Shown here: positions 7,944 to 16,241 of the stretch, piece by piece
How the letters are laid out: the number at the start of each line of letters is the position of its first letter
How positions within the stretch are numbered: position 1 is the stretch's first letter
Origin: Chloroflexota bacterium
Lineage (GTDB): Bacteria; Chloroflexota; Anaerolineae; B4-G1
Assembly: GCA_024232355.1 (NCBI GenBank)
Contig: JAAEPW010000617.1
Coordinates: 1 to 35,451, forward strand
Length of the DNA stretch: 35,451 nucleotides
Direction of reading: 5' to 3'
Position numbers and translations under genes: made by a program
The notes under the pieces: generated by a model
Seen by the model: the letters and a program-made list of their open reading frames with translations, nothing else
Told to the model about the DNA's origin: nothing
The model's database searches: none

Positions 7944-9383
7944 GTGAAAAAACTTGAGCGGATCAGCAAATACCAAACCCTCGACAAACTTGGCTGTGCT
8001 CTAGACCAGGCTGTTGAGACAGAGACTCACAAGCAGTTGCCCGAGCCGATACTGGCTCGAGTGTGGCTGGTAGGTACTCTTTGTGGTCTGGTAGTATTCA
8101 TCATCCTGAGCAAGCTGGCCTTGAGCGACAGCGTGACATCGATCGTGTCCATGTCAACTGCTCCACTAGTTCCCACAATCATAGGGTCAATCGTGCCTGT
8201 AATAACGCCGACCTCAACGCCCACGCCCAACACACCAACTCTTGTCGCCAAAGATGAGAACATTATCCACACAGTTGCTTTTGGTCAGACGCTAGAGGAT
8301 ATCGCTGTCCATTATGGTACAAGTGTCAAAGCTATCAAATCAGCAAATAGTTTGACTTTTGACTTTGTCCAACAGGGAAATACACTCGTAATCCCTTTGG
8401 GAGGATCTGTCACCGACTCACAAATAACTGAAACCACCAGTCAAACCTGGCAGTTCTCAGTCATTGAAGGTGATCTGAAGGCTAGCTATCCATTAGCCGT
8501 ACGTATGGATCGATTTACACTATATCACCAGCCCAGCTATTTGACTGACAGGAACCTTGGCCTGGTGTTAAAGATGGTGTCGACTGCTCTATCTCATATC
8601 GAGAATACACTCGACGTTCATTTGGATGGTCGGTTTAATGCCTATGCAGCCGGTTCTCTCTTTAGGCCGCCAGATCTGGCGTTGCGAGGGCGCAGTTTTT
8701 CATCCCAGCGTCGTTTCTTTTTCTTGCATGATGGAACAGGCTCTCTGGTCGATCAACAGTACAACTTGACTCACGAACTTGCGCATGTGATGACCTGGAA
8801 TACTATGGGAGAGCCTTCTTCCGTAATGCTACATGAGGGGGTAGCCGTCTATTTGGGGATCGAGTTAGTCAAGGATGCGGGTTACCTTCCTCTTGACTCG
8901 TTCTGTGCTGCGCATCACAGCGCAGGACAACTTTCCCGTGTGTCAACTGATCTCTCATTCAAAGGTCATATAAGAGACTTGGATAATTATTACGCAGCAG
9001 GGTGTTTTGTGCAGTTTCTGATCGAGAAATATAGGGTAGAGAATTTTGCCTCAATTTACCATACGGGAGATTACTATGGTGTCTATGGAAAAAGCCTGGC
9101 CGATTTGGAGGCAGAGTGGATTGCAAATATTGAGGCTGCCGATTATGCTATTCCTTTTGACATTGACGAGTTTGTATATTACGTGGACCAAGTTTCCGTG
9201 GCCTATGGTCGATTATTTAGTAGCTTTGATGGCACTGAGAACCAAATAGTCGCCTATCAAGAATTGGATCGAGCACGGATGGCTTTCTTGCAAGGGCGTT
9301 TGAATGAGGTGGCTTGCCATCTCTTGAAGTTTGAGAGTATCCTTAATCAGAAACTGGATCGGCCCGACGATATTTCTCGATAG
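7944..9383 (+). CDS. Membrane LysM metallopeptidase with kinase-like N-terminal stub
   Basis: This 479-residue protein starts at GTG 7944 with a poor ribosome site. A transmembrane helix at about 39-60 is followed by a Thr/Pro linker and a LysM domain (about 107-151: HTVAFGQTLEDIAVHYGTS), which normally binds peptidoglycan or related glycans. The outer domain is a gluzincin (peptidase-MA-like): HELAH at 277-281 gives two zinc ligands and the catalytic Glu, and LHEGVA with Glu298 is the likely third ligand. Its first residues, ISKYQTLDKLG, match the beginning of a Hanks kinase domain (kinase 1 has LGKYKILKKVG), after which the sequence diverges and runs into the membrane helix. It may therefore descend from a membrane kinase whose catalytic domain was deleted. 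Its last codons abut a NUDIX relic. Substrate unknown. Confidence 0.85.
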   Translation: MKKLERISKYQTLDKLGCALDQAVETETHKQLPEPILARVWLVGTLCGLVVFIILSKLALSDSVTSIVSMSTAPLVPTIIGSIVPVITPTSTPTPNTPTLVAKDENIIHTVAFGQTLEDIAVHYGTSVKAIKSANSLTFDFVQQGNTLVIPLGGSVTDSQITETTSQTWQFSVIEGDLKASYPLAVRMDRFTLYHQPSYLTDRNLGLVLKMVSTALSHIENTLDVHLDGRFNAYAAGSLFRPPDLALRGRSFSSQRRFFFLHDGTGSLVDQQYNLTHELAHVMTWNTMGEPSSVMLHEGVAVYLGIELVKDAGYLPLDSFCAAHHSAGQLSRVSTDLSFKGHIRDLDNYYAAGCFVQFLIEKYRVENFASIYHTGDYYGVYGKSLADLEAEWIANIEAADYAIPFDIDEFVYYVDQVSVAYGRLFSSFDGTENQIVAYQELDRARMAFLQGRLNEVACHLLKFESILNQKLDRPDDISR

Positions 9384-9508
9384 ATGTGAGGCCTATTACC
9401 CGGAATTCAGGCACAGATCGCGATGATTCCGATCCAGCATATCCTCGAATCCCCTCCCAGCGCCAAGTCTCGGCAGGCAAGGGCTTGCTGCTGTTGTATT
9501 CAATTTGA
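9384..9508 (+). pseudogene. Decayed 5' fragment of a NUDIX hydrolase gene
   Basis: Translated from 9384, the fragment reads GLLPGIQAQIAMIPI and then SAKSRQA. It aligns with GPLPGIQAQITMAPI and AKSRQA at the start of the intact NUDIX gene (11949-12554). It has a stop at its second codon and a one-base deletion after SRQA; restoring that base continues as LLLLYSI and then a stop. A 23-base stretch is identical between the copies (9397-9419 and 11989-12011). The fragment begins immediately after the peptidase stop codon. It is a relic of duplication or recombination around kinase 2. Confidence 0.8.
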
Positions 9509-9574
9509 ACTGATAGGCAATGTTCATAGGGTATCCTATCGTGCTGCACACATTACGTTTTGCGTATCACGTCA

Positions 9575-9640
9575 ATATTGCGCGATGCTGTCAGAAAGGT
9601 CAAATGCTGTGTTGCACGAGTCGCCAATTTGTGCTACACT
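9575..9640. promoter_or_regulatory. Promoter block before kinase 2 (divergent block, copy 2)
   Basis: On the plus strand, the -35 is TTGCAC (9612-9617) and the -10 is TACACT (9635-9640), 17 bases apart with an upstream TG. On the minus strand, TTGACC (9598-9603) and a weaker CAATAT (9575-9580) are also 17 bases apart. The motif GATGCTGTC...AAGGTCAA (9584-9603) matches 3270-3289 at 18 of 20 positions. Here no divergent gene remains on the left, so the minus-strand promoter appears vestigial. About 110 bases of 9641-9750 hold nothing else recognisable. Confidence 0.6.
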
Positions 9641-9815
9641 ATTTGCCACTTGATTATGGTAGGGCATTGGCTTCTCGCATCATAACTACAGAACAGTTTC
9701 ACTCCATCTTACAAACTCATTGACATATTAGATTGAAAACAACCACATATTTACAGGTCAAGGGCTTGCCAGATAATGGTTGTCGGTAGGCATACCTTGA
9801 TTTAGGAGTAATGCG

Positions 9816-11744
9816 ATGACTTTGACCGTAGGAGAAATACTTCAGAACCGGTATCGTATCGTTTCTCCTCTTGGCCAAGGAGGAATGGGCGCTGTTTACC
9901 AGGCTTGGCATCTCAGTCTCAATTTGCCGATCGCCATCAAGGAGATGATGCCCCAGCCTGATCTTGATGCCCAAGTGTTGGCTCAACTTCGCCAACAGTT
10001 TCAGCACGAGGCTGCCACCTTGGCCCGCTTGGATCATCCCCACCTGGTCGCCGTCATAGATTTCTTTGAAGAAGGAGACAATGCTTATCTGGTGATGCAC
10101 CTGGTGGAAGGGGAGAGCCTGGCAGATCGCATTGAACGGGACAGTGCGTTGTCTGAAGATCAGGTGCTAGTTTGGGCCGACCAGTTGTTAGATGCTTTGG
10201 AATACTGTCATAACCAAGGAGTCATTCATCGGGACATCAAACCCCAGAACGTGATCATTCGTTCTGATGAACGGGCAATACTGGTGGACTTTGGATTGGT
10301 AAAGTTGTGGGATCCTAGTGATCCACGAACAAAGACAGTGGTGCGGGGATTGGGCACGCCCGAGTACGCACCACCAGAGCAGTATAGTGTTCATCGGAGC
10401 CACACTGACCCACGCAGCGATCTATACAGTCTGGGTGCCACCCTGTACCACGCACTGGTTGGCTATGCGCCGATGACAGCCACTGACCGGATGGCAACTC
10501 CCGACCAATTTGAACCGGTACGTGATTTGAACCCCCGGGTGAGTGCTGGAACTGAAACTGCGATACTAAAGGCGATGGAGTTGCCACTTGTCAATCGTTT
10601 CAAGAATGCAGCCGAAATGAAGACATCATTGGGCATCGGTGTGCCTACCCCAACCCTATTCACAAAGCAGTCGACGAAAGTGATGCCGAGCGCGCGAGTG
10701 ACTACCTCACCTCGGTCCAGGCGTGTGCCCGTGTGGGTTTGGATTACGAGTGGGATAATAGCGTTCGTACTGCTGATTTATCTGGTCAAGTTCGGATTTG
10801 GATGGAAAAGTGCGGACGAGCTAATAGCTACACTATTTCCTACCGTCACATCCACAGTTGTGCCAACGTCAACTCGAACATTTACACCCACGCCCACAGC
10901 CACACCGACCCGAGCACCAACACTGGGTGATACTCGGACCCGTCCCACTGATGGCATGGTGATGGTCTATGTCCCCAGCGGCACATTCCAGATGGGCAGC
11001 ATCGATGCTGAGATTGATGCTGCATTCTCTTTGTGCGAACAGGATCTTGGAAGTGGCGAATGTGAGCAAAACTGGTACATTGATGAGTCTCCTCAACACC
11101 TCGTTACCCTCGATGCCTTTTGGATAGATCGGGCCGAGGTCAGCAATATCCAATATCGCCAGTGTGTGGAGGCGGGAGAGTGTGATGCGCCAACGACATG
11201 TGATTGGGGAGACCTGACTTTTAGTGATGCGGCGAAGGATGATCATCCAGTAGTTTGTGTGAATTGGCATGAGGCGGACGCATACTGCCAGTGGGCAGGC
11301 GCGCAGTTGCCGACAGAGGCCCAATGGGAGTATGCAGCGAAAGGAACACAAGGGTATGTTTATCCCTGGGGAAACACCTTTGACGGTGCGCGAGTGAACT
11401 TTTGTGATGCCAACTGCACCTATGATTGGAAAACGAACGAATATGATGATGGGTACGAAAGGACATCGCCAGTAGCGAGTTTCCCAAATGGTTCCAGTTG
11501 GTGCGATGCTATGAATATGGCGGGTAACGTCTGGGAATGGACCACTGATTGGTACGGTGATTACTTTTCCGGGGCGCAGATAAATCCCACTGGCCCAACA
11601 GAAAGAGATCGCAAGGTGCTGCGCGGGGGCGGCTGGGTCGTAAGGCAGACGGATGTCCGCGCATCCTACCGCGGCAGCCATCCCACTGAATTTCGTAGCC
11701 CTAGTCTTGGGCTGCGGTGTGTGGATGACGTGCTGGGACAGTGA
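9816..11744 (+). CDS. Membrane Ser/Thr kinase with FGE-like ectodomain (kinase 2)
   Basis: This 642-residue protein starts at ATG 9816, eight bases after AGGAG. The kinase domain (about 13-275) has QGGMGAVYQ, Lys42, Glu65, HRD 138-140 with IKPQN, DFG 158-160 and APPEQ, so it should be active. A transmembrane helix lies at about 305-326, then a Thr/Pro linker. Residues 380-637 form a formylglycine-generating-enzyme/sulfatase-modifying domain (VYVPSGTFQMGS, LPTEAQWEYAAKG, AGNVWEWTTDWY, VLRGGGW, LGLRCV). The two copper-binding cysteines of true FGE, expected after RGG, are Val609 and Val614 here, so sulfatase activation is unlikely. The domain probably serves as an extracytoplasmic ligand-binding or scaffold fold. 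Extra cysteine pairs suggest disulfides. It shares its promoter block with kinase 1. Confidence 0.93.
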   Translation: MTLTVGEILQNRYRIVSPLGQGGMGAVYQAWHLSLNLPIAIKEMMPQPDLDAQVLAQLRQQFQHEAATLARLDHPHLVAVIDFFEEGDNAYLVMHLVEGESLADRIERDSALSEDQVLVWADQLLDALEYCHNQGVIHRDIKPQNVIIRSDERAILVDFGLVKLWDPSDPRTKTVVRGLGTPEYAPPEQYSVHRSHTDPRSDLYSLGATLYHALVGYAPMTATDRMATPDQFEPVRDLNPRVSAGTETAILKAMELPLVNRFKNAAEMKTSLGIGVPTPTLFTKQSTKVMPSARVTTSPRSRRVPVWVWITSGIIAFVLLIYLVKFGFGWKSADELIATLFPTVTSTVVPTSTRTFTPTPTATPTRAPTLGDTRTRPTDGMVMVYVPSGTFQMGSIDAEIDAAFSLCEQDLGSGECEQNWYIDESPQHLVTLDAFWIDRAEVSNIQYRQCVEAGECDAPTTCDWGDLTFSDAAKDDHPVVCVNWHEADAYCQWAGAQLPTEAQWEYAAKGTQGYVYPWGNTFDGARVNFCDANCTYDWKTNEYDDGYERTSPVASFPNGSSWCDAMNMAGNVWEWTTDWYGDYFSGAQINPTGPTERDRKVLRGGGWVVRQTDVRASYRGSHPTEFRSPSLGLRCVDDVLGQ

Positions 11745-11884
11745 GTGGTTGTGCTTGGGGCTGTTGGTTCCTGGGCTTTTTTTCTCTCTGAACTGTTGAG
11801 GAGAATTTCCTGTCGCTTTTCCCGCATTCATCCCGATTTTGAGGAACTCGTGTGCCGTTAATGGAGAACGATATCCGTAACAAG

Positions 11885-11914
11885 TTGACAAACCTGGAGA
11901 ATGTTTTTTGCACT
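11885..11914 (+). promoter_or_regulatory. Candidate promoter of the NUDIX gene
   Basis: A consensus -35 TTGACA (11885-11890) is followed 18 bases later by TGCACT (11909-11914), close to the TACACT -10 used elsewhere in the window. If real, transcription begins near 11921, which excludes the in-frame ATG at 11901 and favours a start at TTG 11949. The rest of 11745-11900 holds nothing I recognise. Confidence 0.35.
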
Positions 11915-11948
11915 GGCGCAGGGTAATCAAGTGGGAGAATCCACAAAT

Positions 11949-12554
11949 TTGACTATCGAATACATTCGCGCCGCGATGCGTGGCCCACTACCCGGAATTC
12001 AGGCACAGATCACGATGGCTCCGATCCCGCGTGCTCTCGAACTCCCTGCCGGTGCCAAGTCCCGGCAAGCGGGAGTCTTGTTGTTACTGTATCCCATTCG
12101 TACGGTGCTCCATCTGATGCTGACCGTGCGCACATCTAACTTGAACCACCATAGCGGGCAAATTTCGTTGCCGGGTGGGGGGTTGGAGAAAGAGGATGCA
12201 TCACTTCAAGAGACGGCGCTACGGGAAGCTCGAGAGGAGACCGGAATCGTCACCGATGAACTGGAAATGCTAGGCCCTCTCACACCCCTTTATATCCCGC
12301 CCAGCAATAATCTTATTTATCCTTTCGTTGCCTACACGCCCCAACGACCGGCCTTTCGTCTCGACCCCAGGGAGGTAGCCGAGTTGCTGGACGTTTCGCT
12401 GCGCTTGCTGCTGAACCCAGCGACCCGGAGCGAGGAGGAGTGGAAGTGGCGTGGAGCCCCTTTGCACGTCCCCTTTTACGCCGTGAACGAACACAAGGTC
12501 TGGGGTGCGACCGCTATCGTGCTGGCCGAGTTTCTGGCACTGATCGTCCAGTAG
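11949..12554 (+). CDS. NUDIX hydrolase, CoA pyrophosphatase type
   Basis: This is a protein of about 201 residues. The start is taken as TTG 11949 with GGGAGA about ten bases upstream, giving MTIEYIRAAMRGPLPG; ATG 11901 and GTG 11931 are in-frame alternatives. The NUDIX region reads SGQISLPGGGLEKEDASL then REAREETGI, supplying the metal-binding glutamates. The preceding LMLTVRTSNLNHHSGQ matches the extra motif of the NudL/NUDT7 subgroup, which hydrolyses coenzyme A and its thioesters to phosphopantetheines and 3',5'-ADP. It is cytoplasmic and lies 87 bases before the ABC exporter genes. A broken copy of its 5' end lies at 9384-9508. Confidence in NUDIX is high; the CoA subtype is likely. Confidence 0.87.
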   Translation: MTIEYIRAAMRGPLPGIQAQITMAPIPRALELPAGAKSRQAGVLLLLYPIRTVLHLMLTVRTSNLNHHSGQISLPGGGLEKEDASLQETALREAREETGIVTDELEMLGPLTPLYIPPSNNLIYPFVAYTPQRPAFRLDPREVAELLDVSLRLLLNPATRSEEEWKWRGAPLHVPFYAVNEHKVWGATAIVLAEFLALIVQ

Positions 12555-12600
12555 ACCGCACCAGCTCTGTTTGGCCGGTGTGCCTTTCCCTTAATCACCA

Positions 12601-12629
12601 TTTGTGGTATGCTTGCCGTACACCACAAA
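12601..12629. promoter_or_regulatory. Inverted repeat over a candidate -10, before the ABC exporter
   Basis: TTTGTGGT (12601-12608) and ACCACAAA (12622-12629) are perfect complements around a 13-base spacer. An extended -10-like TGTGGTATGCT overlaps the left arm (TATGCT at 12608-12613), and the exporter start codon lies 12 bases after the right arm. This arrangement fits a repressor operator for an efflux gene, or a short mRNA hairpin. No good -35 is visible. Confidence 0.4.
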
Positions 12630-12641
12630 CGGAGAACCTCA

Positions 12642-14396
12642 TTGACCAAGAGAGAATTCAGACTAGCGGACGAAATCCATTACAATCGCTCAGGGCCGGT
12701 GCGTTGGATCATCTCCCACCTGATGCGCTACCCGCACTTTCCCCTGATCGCGATTCTGGCCGCTATCCTGAACAACCTTTGTTACGGTAACGTCCAGATA
12801 TCTATTGGGCGGGTATTTGACTTGATCTCCTCACCCGGCTGGGAAACGAGTGTGATGCTGACACTGGCTCTCGGTGTACTGGGGTTCGCTGTGGGCCAGG
12901 GATTGACGGGCCTAGTGCGCAACTATTCGAACGAATTCTTGGCCCAGCGCATCGAACGGGATGCCCGTGACGAGTTATACGTCAGCTTGTTGGGCAAGAG
13001 CCAGACCTTTCACGGTCGGCAGCGCATCGGCGATATTATGGCTCGTGCCACCAACGACGTGCGTACGATCAACATGATGTTCAGTCCTGGTCTGGTACTG
13101 ATTTTGGATTCGACCATGGCCTCTATCATTCCCATTATTCTGATCGGGCAGCTTTACTTTGAGTTGCTGCTTGTACCCTCTATCTTTCTTGTTGTGCTTG
13201 CCATCACCATAGCCGATTACAACCGCCGGCTCAAGCCAGTCAGTATGGCCTTGCGTAAGCAGTTTGGTACGATAAACGCCGGACTGGCAGAGGCTATCGC
13301 CGGGATCGAAGTGGTCAAAGCGAACACTCAGGAACGGTACGAGTGGCGCAAGTTCACCCGGGATGCCCGTCAGTTCCGCGACCATTTTGTGCAACAGGGC
13401 GAAATCCAGGCCCGCTATTTGCCAATGTTGACGTTCACCTTGGCCTGGGCTGGCGGGTTTTTACACGCAATGCTGCTTTGGCGGGCAGGTAGTATCAGCC
13501 TGGGCACTGTGGTCGCTTTTATGGGATTGATGGGCGCGCTCCGCTTTCCCACCTTTATCTCGATATTCACCTTTAACCTGGTACAGTTGGGTGTGGCCAG
13601 CGCCGAGCGGATACTGGAATTGATCAACACGGAAACAGAGCTGGACGAAAACGAGGCCGGCGTCAACCAAACGATCCAGGGCGAGGTGACCTTTGAGAAC
13701 GTCAGTTTTGGCTATGACGGCAAGCCGGTGCTACAAGATATCAGTTTTACCGCCCGCCCGGGAGAGACTGTTGCCATCGTGGGGCAGACCGGCTCTGGAA
13801 AAACTACCCTCACCCAACTTATCAACCGGATATTCGACGCCAACAGCGGGCGGGTGCTGGTCGATGGGGTAGACGTGCGCGATTGGAGCCTAGAGTCGCT
13901 TCGCTCGCAGATCTCGACCATCGAGCAAGACGTCTTTCTCTTTTCCCGCTCCCTGGCTGAAAACATCACCTTTGGGTATGCGGATGCCGGTCAGGATGAG
14001 ATCGAACGGGTAGCCCGCGAGGCCCAGTCACACGAATTTATTACCGATTTTAGCGACGGTTATGAGACTGATATCGGCGAACGCGGTGTGACCCTTTCTG
14101 GCGGGCAACGACAGCGCATCGCCATTGCCCGTGCCTTTCTCACCGACCCCCGTATCTTGATCCTGGACGACAGCACCAGTGCCATCGACAGCGCCACCGA
14201 GGATCAGATTCAGCGCGCGATGCGGCGCATCAGTCGCCAGCGGACCACCTTTATCATCACACACCGCCTCAGCCAGATTCGGTGGGCCGACCGTATCCTG
14301 GTTCTGCGCCGGGGTGAGCTGGTGGACCAGGGGACACACCAAGAGTTGATGGAGCGCAGCGCCGATTACGGCCGTATCTTTGCGAGGTATGATTAG
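12642..14396 (+). CDS. ABC exporter half-subunit with degenerate ATP site
   Basis: This is a 584-residue half-transporter: six membrane helices (about 30-320), then a nucleotide-binding domain. The start is TTG 12642 with GGAGA seven bases upstream; an ATG at 12609 falls inside a likely promoter and operator. Walker A GQTGSGKT is at 381-388 and signature LSGGQ at 485-489. Walker B ends LILDD, so the catalytic Glu is replaced by Asp510. The partner gene follows after five bases. Such pairs form heterodimeric type IV exporters (BmrCD or TM287/288 type) for drugs, lipids or peptides. The substrate cannot be read from sequence. Confidence 0.92.
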   Translation: MTKREFRLADEIHYNRSGPVRWIISHLMRYPHFPLIAILAAILNNLCYGNVQISIGRVFDLISSPGWETSVMLTLALGVLGFAVGQGLTGLVRNYSNEFLAQRIERDARDELYVSLLGKSQTFHGRQRIGDIMARATNDVRTINMMFSPGLVLILDSTMASIIPIILIGQLYFELLLVPSIFLVVLAITIADYNRRLKPVSMALRKQFGTINAGLAEAIAGIEVVKANTQERYEWRKFTRDARQFRDHFVQQGEIQARYLPMLTFTLAWAGGFLHAMLLWRAGSISLGTVVAFMGLMGALRFPTFISIFTFNLVQLGVASAERILELINTETELDENEAGVNQTIQGEVTFENVSFGYDGKPVLQDISFTARPGETVAIVGQTGSGKTTLTQLINRIFDANSGRVLVDGVDVRDWSLESLRSQISTIEQDVFLFSRSLAENITFGYADAGQDEIERVAREAQSHEFITDFSDGYETDIGERGVTLSGGQRQRIAIARAFLTDPRILILDDSTSAIDSATEDQIQRAMRRISRQRTTFIITHRLSQIRWADRILVLRRGELVDQGTHQELMERSADYGRIFARYD

Positions 14397-14401
14397 GTTC
14401 A

Positions 14402-16231
14402 ATGGGATTTATCTTAGACGGCCTCGATACCGAGGCATACGATCGCAATTATAGCGACAGAGAACTGCTCCTTCGGACCATTGGCTACTTTCGGCCCTAC
14501 GCCTGGCAGATGCTGCTGATCGCCGTTATGATTACTTTGAACTCGGCGGCAGGGACTGGCGGGCCGATCATTATTTCCAAGGCCATCGATACCCTGGCTC
14601 AAGACCCGTCTACCAAAAAGCTGCTCTTGTTGACGGCCGCTGTGTGGTTGATGGGAGGAGCAGGCTGGGCGTTCAACTATGTGCGTCAACTGTTCTCGGC
14701 CCGCGTCATTGGGGACGTGGTCCTCAAATTGCGAGAGGACGTCTTTGATGCCACCATCGGGCACGACCTATCCTTCTACGACGAACACCCCTCCGGCAAG
14801 ATCGTCAGCCGGGTCACATCAGATACGCAGGACTTTGCCACAGTCGTCGACTTGATCCTGAATTTGCTCAGCCAGGTGTTAGTGGTTCTCCTGCTCTCGA
14901 TTTGGCTGTTCAGCACCCACTTTTGGTTGACTGTGTTGATGTTGGCGATGACGCCGGTGACGGTCGTCATTGCGCTCAGCTTTCGGCGTGTTGCACGGAC
15001 GGTCACTCAACGTGCCCGCCGGGTGACGGCCAAGATCAATGCCCAGATTCAAGAGTCGGTCAGTGGCATTGTTGTGGCCAAGAGCTTTCGACAGGAACAC
15101 GCTATCTATGCCAATTTTAATGCCACCAACGAGCAATCCTATCAGACCGGGCTGCGTCGTGGTCTGACGCTCATCACGATCTTTCCCATTATGGGGATCA
15201 CTTCTGGCCTAGGGACAGCGGCGCTGGTCTATGCGGGTAGTCTGTCTATTCGCAGCGGCACAGTGACTCCTGGTGATTGGTATTTATTCATGCAGGCCGT
15301 GGGGCTGTATTGGTTTCCAATGATGAATATCGCCTCTTTTTGGAGCCAGTTCCAGGATGGGCTATCTGCCGCCGAGCGAGTGTTTGCGTTGATTGACGCT
15401 GATCCCAAGGTGGTGCAAGTAGCCAGCGAACCGGTGGAGCAACTGGATGGGCGGATCGAGTTCCGCAATCTCGCATTTTCCTACGTTGACAGAGAGATTG
15501 TACTGCCCGATTTTACGCTAGAGGTCAGCCCCAAGGAGACGTTGGCGTTAGTGGGCCACACCGGCGCGGGCAAAAGCAGCTTGGCTCGACTGATCACCCG
15601 TTTTTACGAGTTCCAGGGGGGCGAGCTTTTGGTTGACGGTCGGGATGTCCGCTGCCTGGACCTGGGCCAGTACCGGCGGCACATTGGGTTGGTCCCGCAA
15701 GAGCCATTCCTTTTTTCCGGCACCGTGGCGAACAATATCCGCTATGGCCAGTCGGGGGCTACCGACGAGCAAGTGCGCGAAGCAGCCACGTATATCAGCA
15801 ACGGCGATTGGTTGGCCGATCTGCCGGATGGGCTAGACACTGACGCGGGCGAGCGCGGAGCCAATCTCTCAATGGGCCAGCGACAATTGGTCGCCCTGGC
15901 GCGCGTGCTGCTCAAAGACCCTGCCATCTTTATCCTGGACGAAGCGACCGCCAGCGTGGACCCCTTCACCGAGACCCAAATCCAGGAGGGGCTAGAGATC
16001 ATTATGCGCGACCGAACCGCCATCGTCATCGCCCACCGGCTGTCCACGGTCAAGAACGCGGACCGGATCATTGTGATGGATCACGGCCAGATCATCGAAG
16101 AGGGCACCCATGACGGCCTGATGGCCCAGAGCGGCCATTATGCCGAGTTATACAACACCTACTTTCGACACCAGTCGGCAGATTACGTGCCGTGGGAGCT
16201 TGAGGACAAAGAGACGCCTAATCTACGGTAG
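14402..16231 (+). CDS. ABC exporter half-subunit with consensus Walker B
   Basis: This 609-residue partner of the preceding gene begins five bases after its stop and is probably translationally coupled. It has six membrane helices in about 45-330 and a nucleotide-binding domain with Walker A GHTGAGKS at 385-392 and Walker B FILDE with catalytic Glu514. Its signature is LSMGQ (489-493) instead of LSGGQ. Combined with the partner, one site pairs Glu514 with LSGGQ (competent), while the other pairs Asp510 with LSMGQ (degenerate). This asymmetry is characteristic of heterodimeric exporters. A REPIN-like repeat follows ten bases after the stop. Confidence 0.92.
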   Translation: MGFILDGLDTEAYDRNYSDRELLLRTIGYFRPYAWQMLLIAVMITLNSAAGTGGPIIISKAIDTLAQDPSTKKLLLLTAAVWLMGGAGWAFNYVRQLFSARVIGDVVLKLREDVFDATIGHDLSFYDEHPSGKIVSRVTSDTQDFATVVDLILNLLSQVLVVLLLSIWLFSTHFWLTVLMLAMTPVTVVIALSFRRVARTVTQRARRVTAKINAQIQESVSGIVVAKSFRQEHAIYANFNATNEQSYQTGLRRGLTLITIFPIMGITSGLGTAALVYAGSLSIRSGTVTPGDWYLFMQAVGLYWFPMMNIASFWSQFQDGLSAAERVFALIDADPKVVQVASEPVEQLDGRIEFRNLAFSYVDREIVLPDFTLEVSPKETLALVGHTGAGKSSLARLITRFYEFQGGELLVDGRDVRCLDLGQYRRHIGLVPQEPFLFSGTVANNIRYGQSGATDEQVREAATYISNGDWLADLPDGLDTDAGERGANLSMGQRQLVALARVLLKDPAIFILDEATASVDPFTETQIQEGLEIIMRDRTAIVIAHRLSTVKNADRIIVMDHGQIIEEGTHDGLMAQSGHYAELYNTYFRHQSADYVPWELEDKETPNLR

Positions 16232-16241
16232 GCAATGTTCC

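Noticed and set aside
9421..9653. A 76-codon plus-strand frame before kinase 2
   Set aside because: It is an out-of-frame reading through the NUDIX relic and the promoter block; no ribosome site or domain.
10953..11744. Calling the kinase 2 ectodomain an active formylglycine-generating enzyme
   Set aside because: Both catalytic cysteine positions are Val (609 and 614), and no sulfatase gene is nearby.
10869..11930. A 353-codon minus-strand frame opposite the FGE-like domain
   Set aside because: Composition is that of an antisense shadow; no domain, and the plus strand encodes well-conserved FGE blocks.
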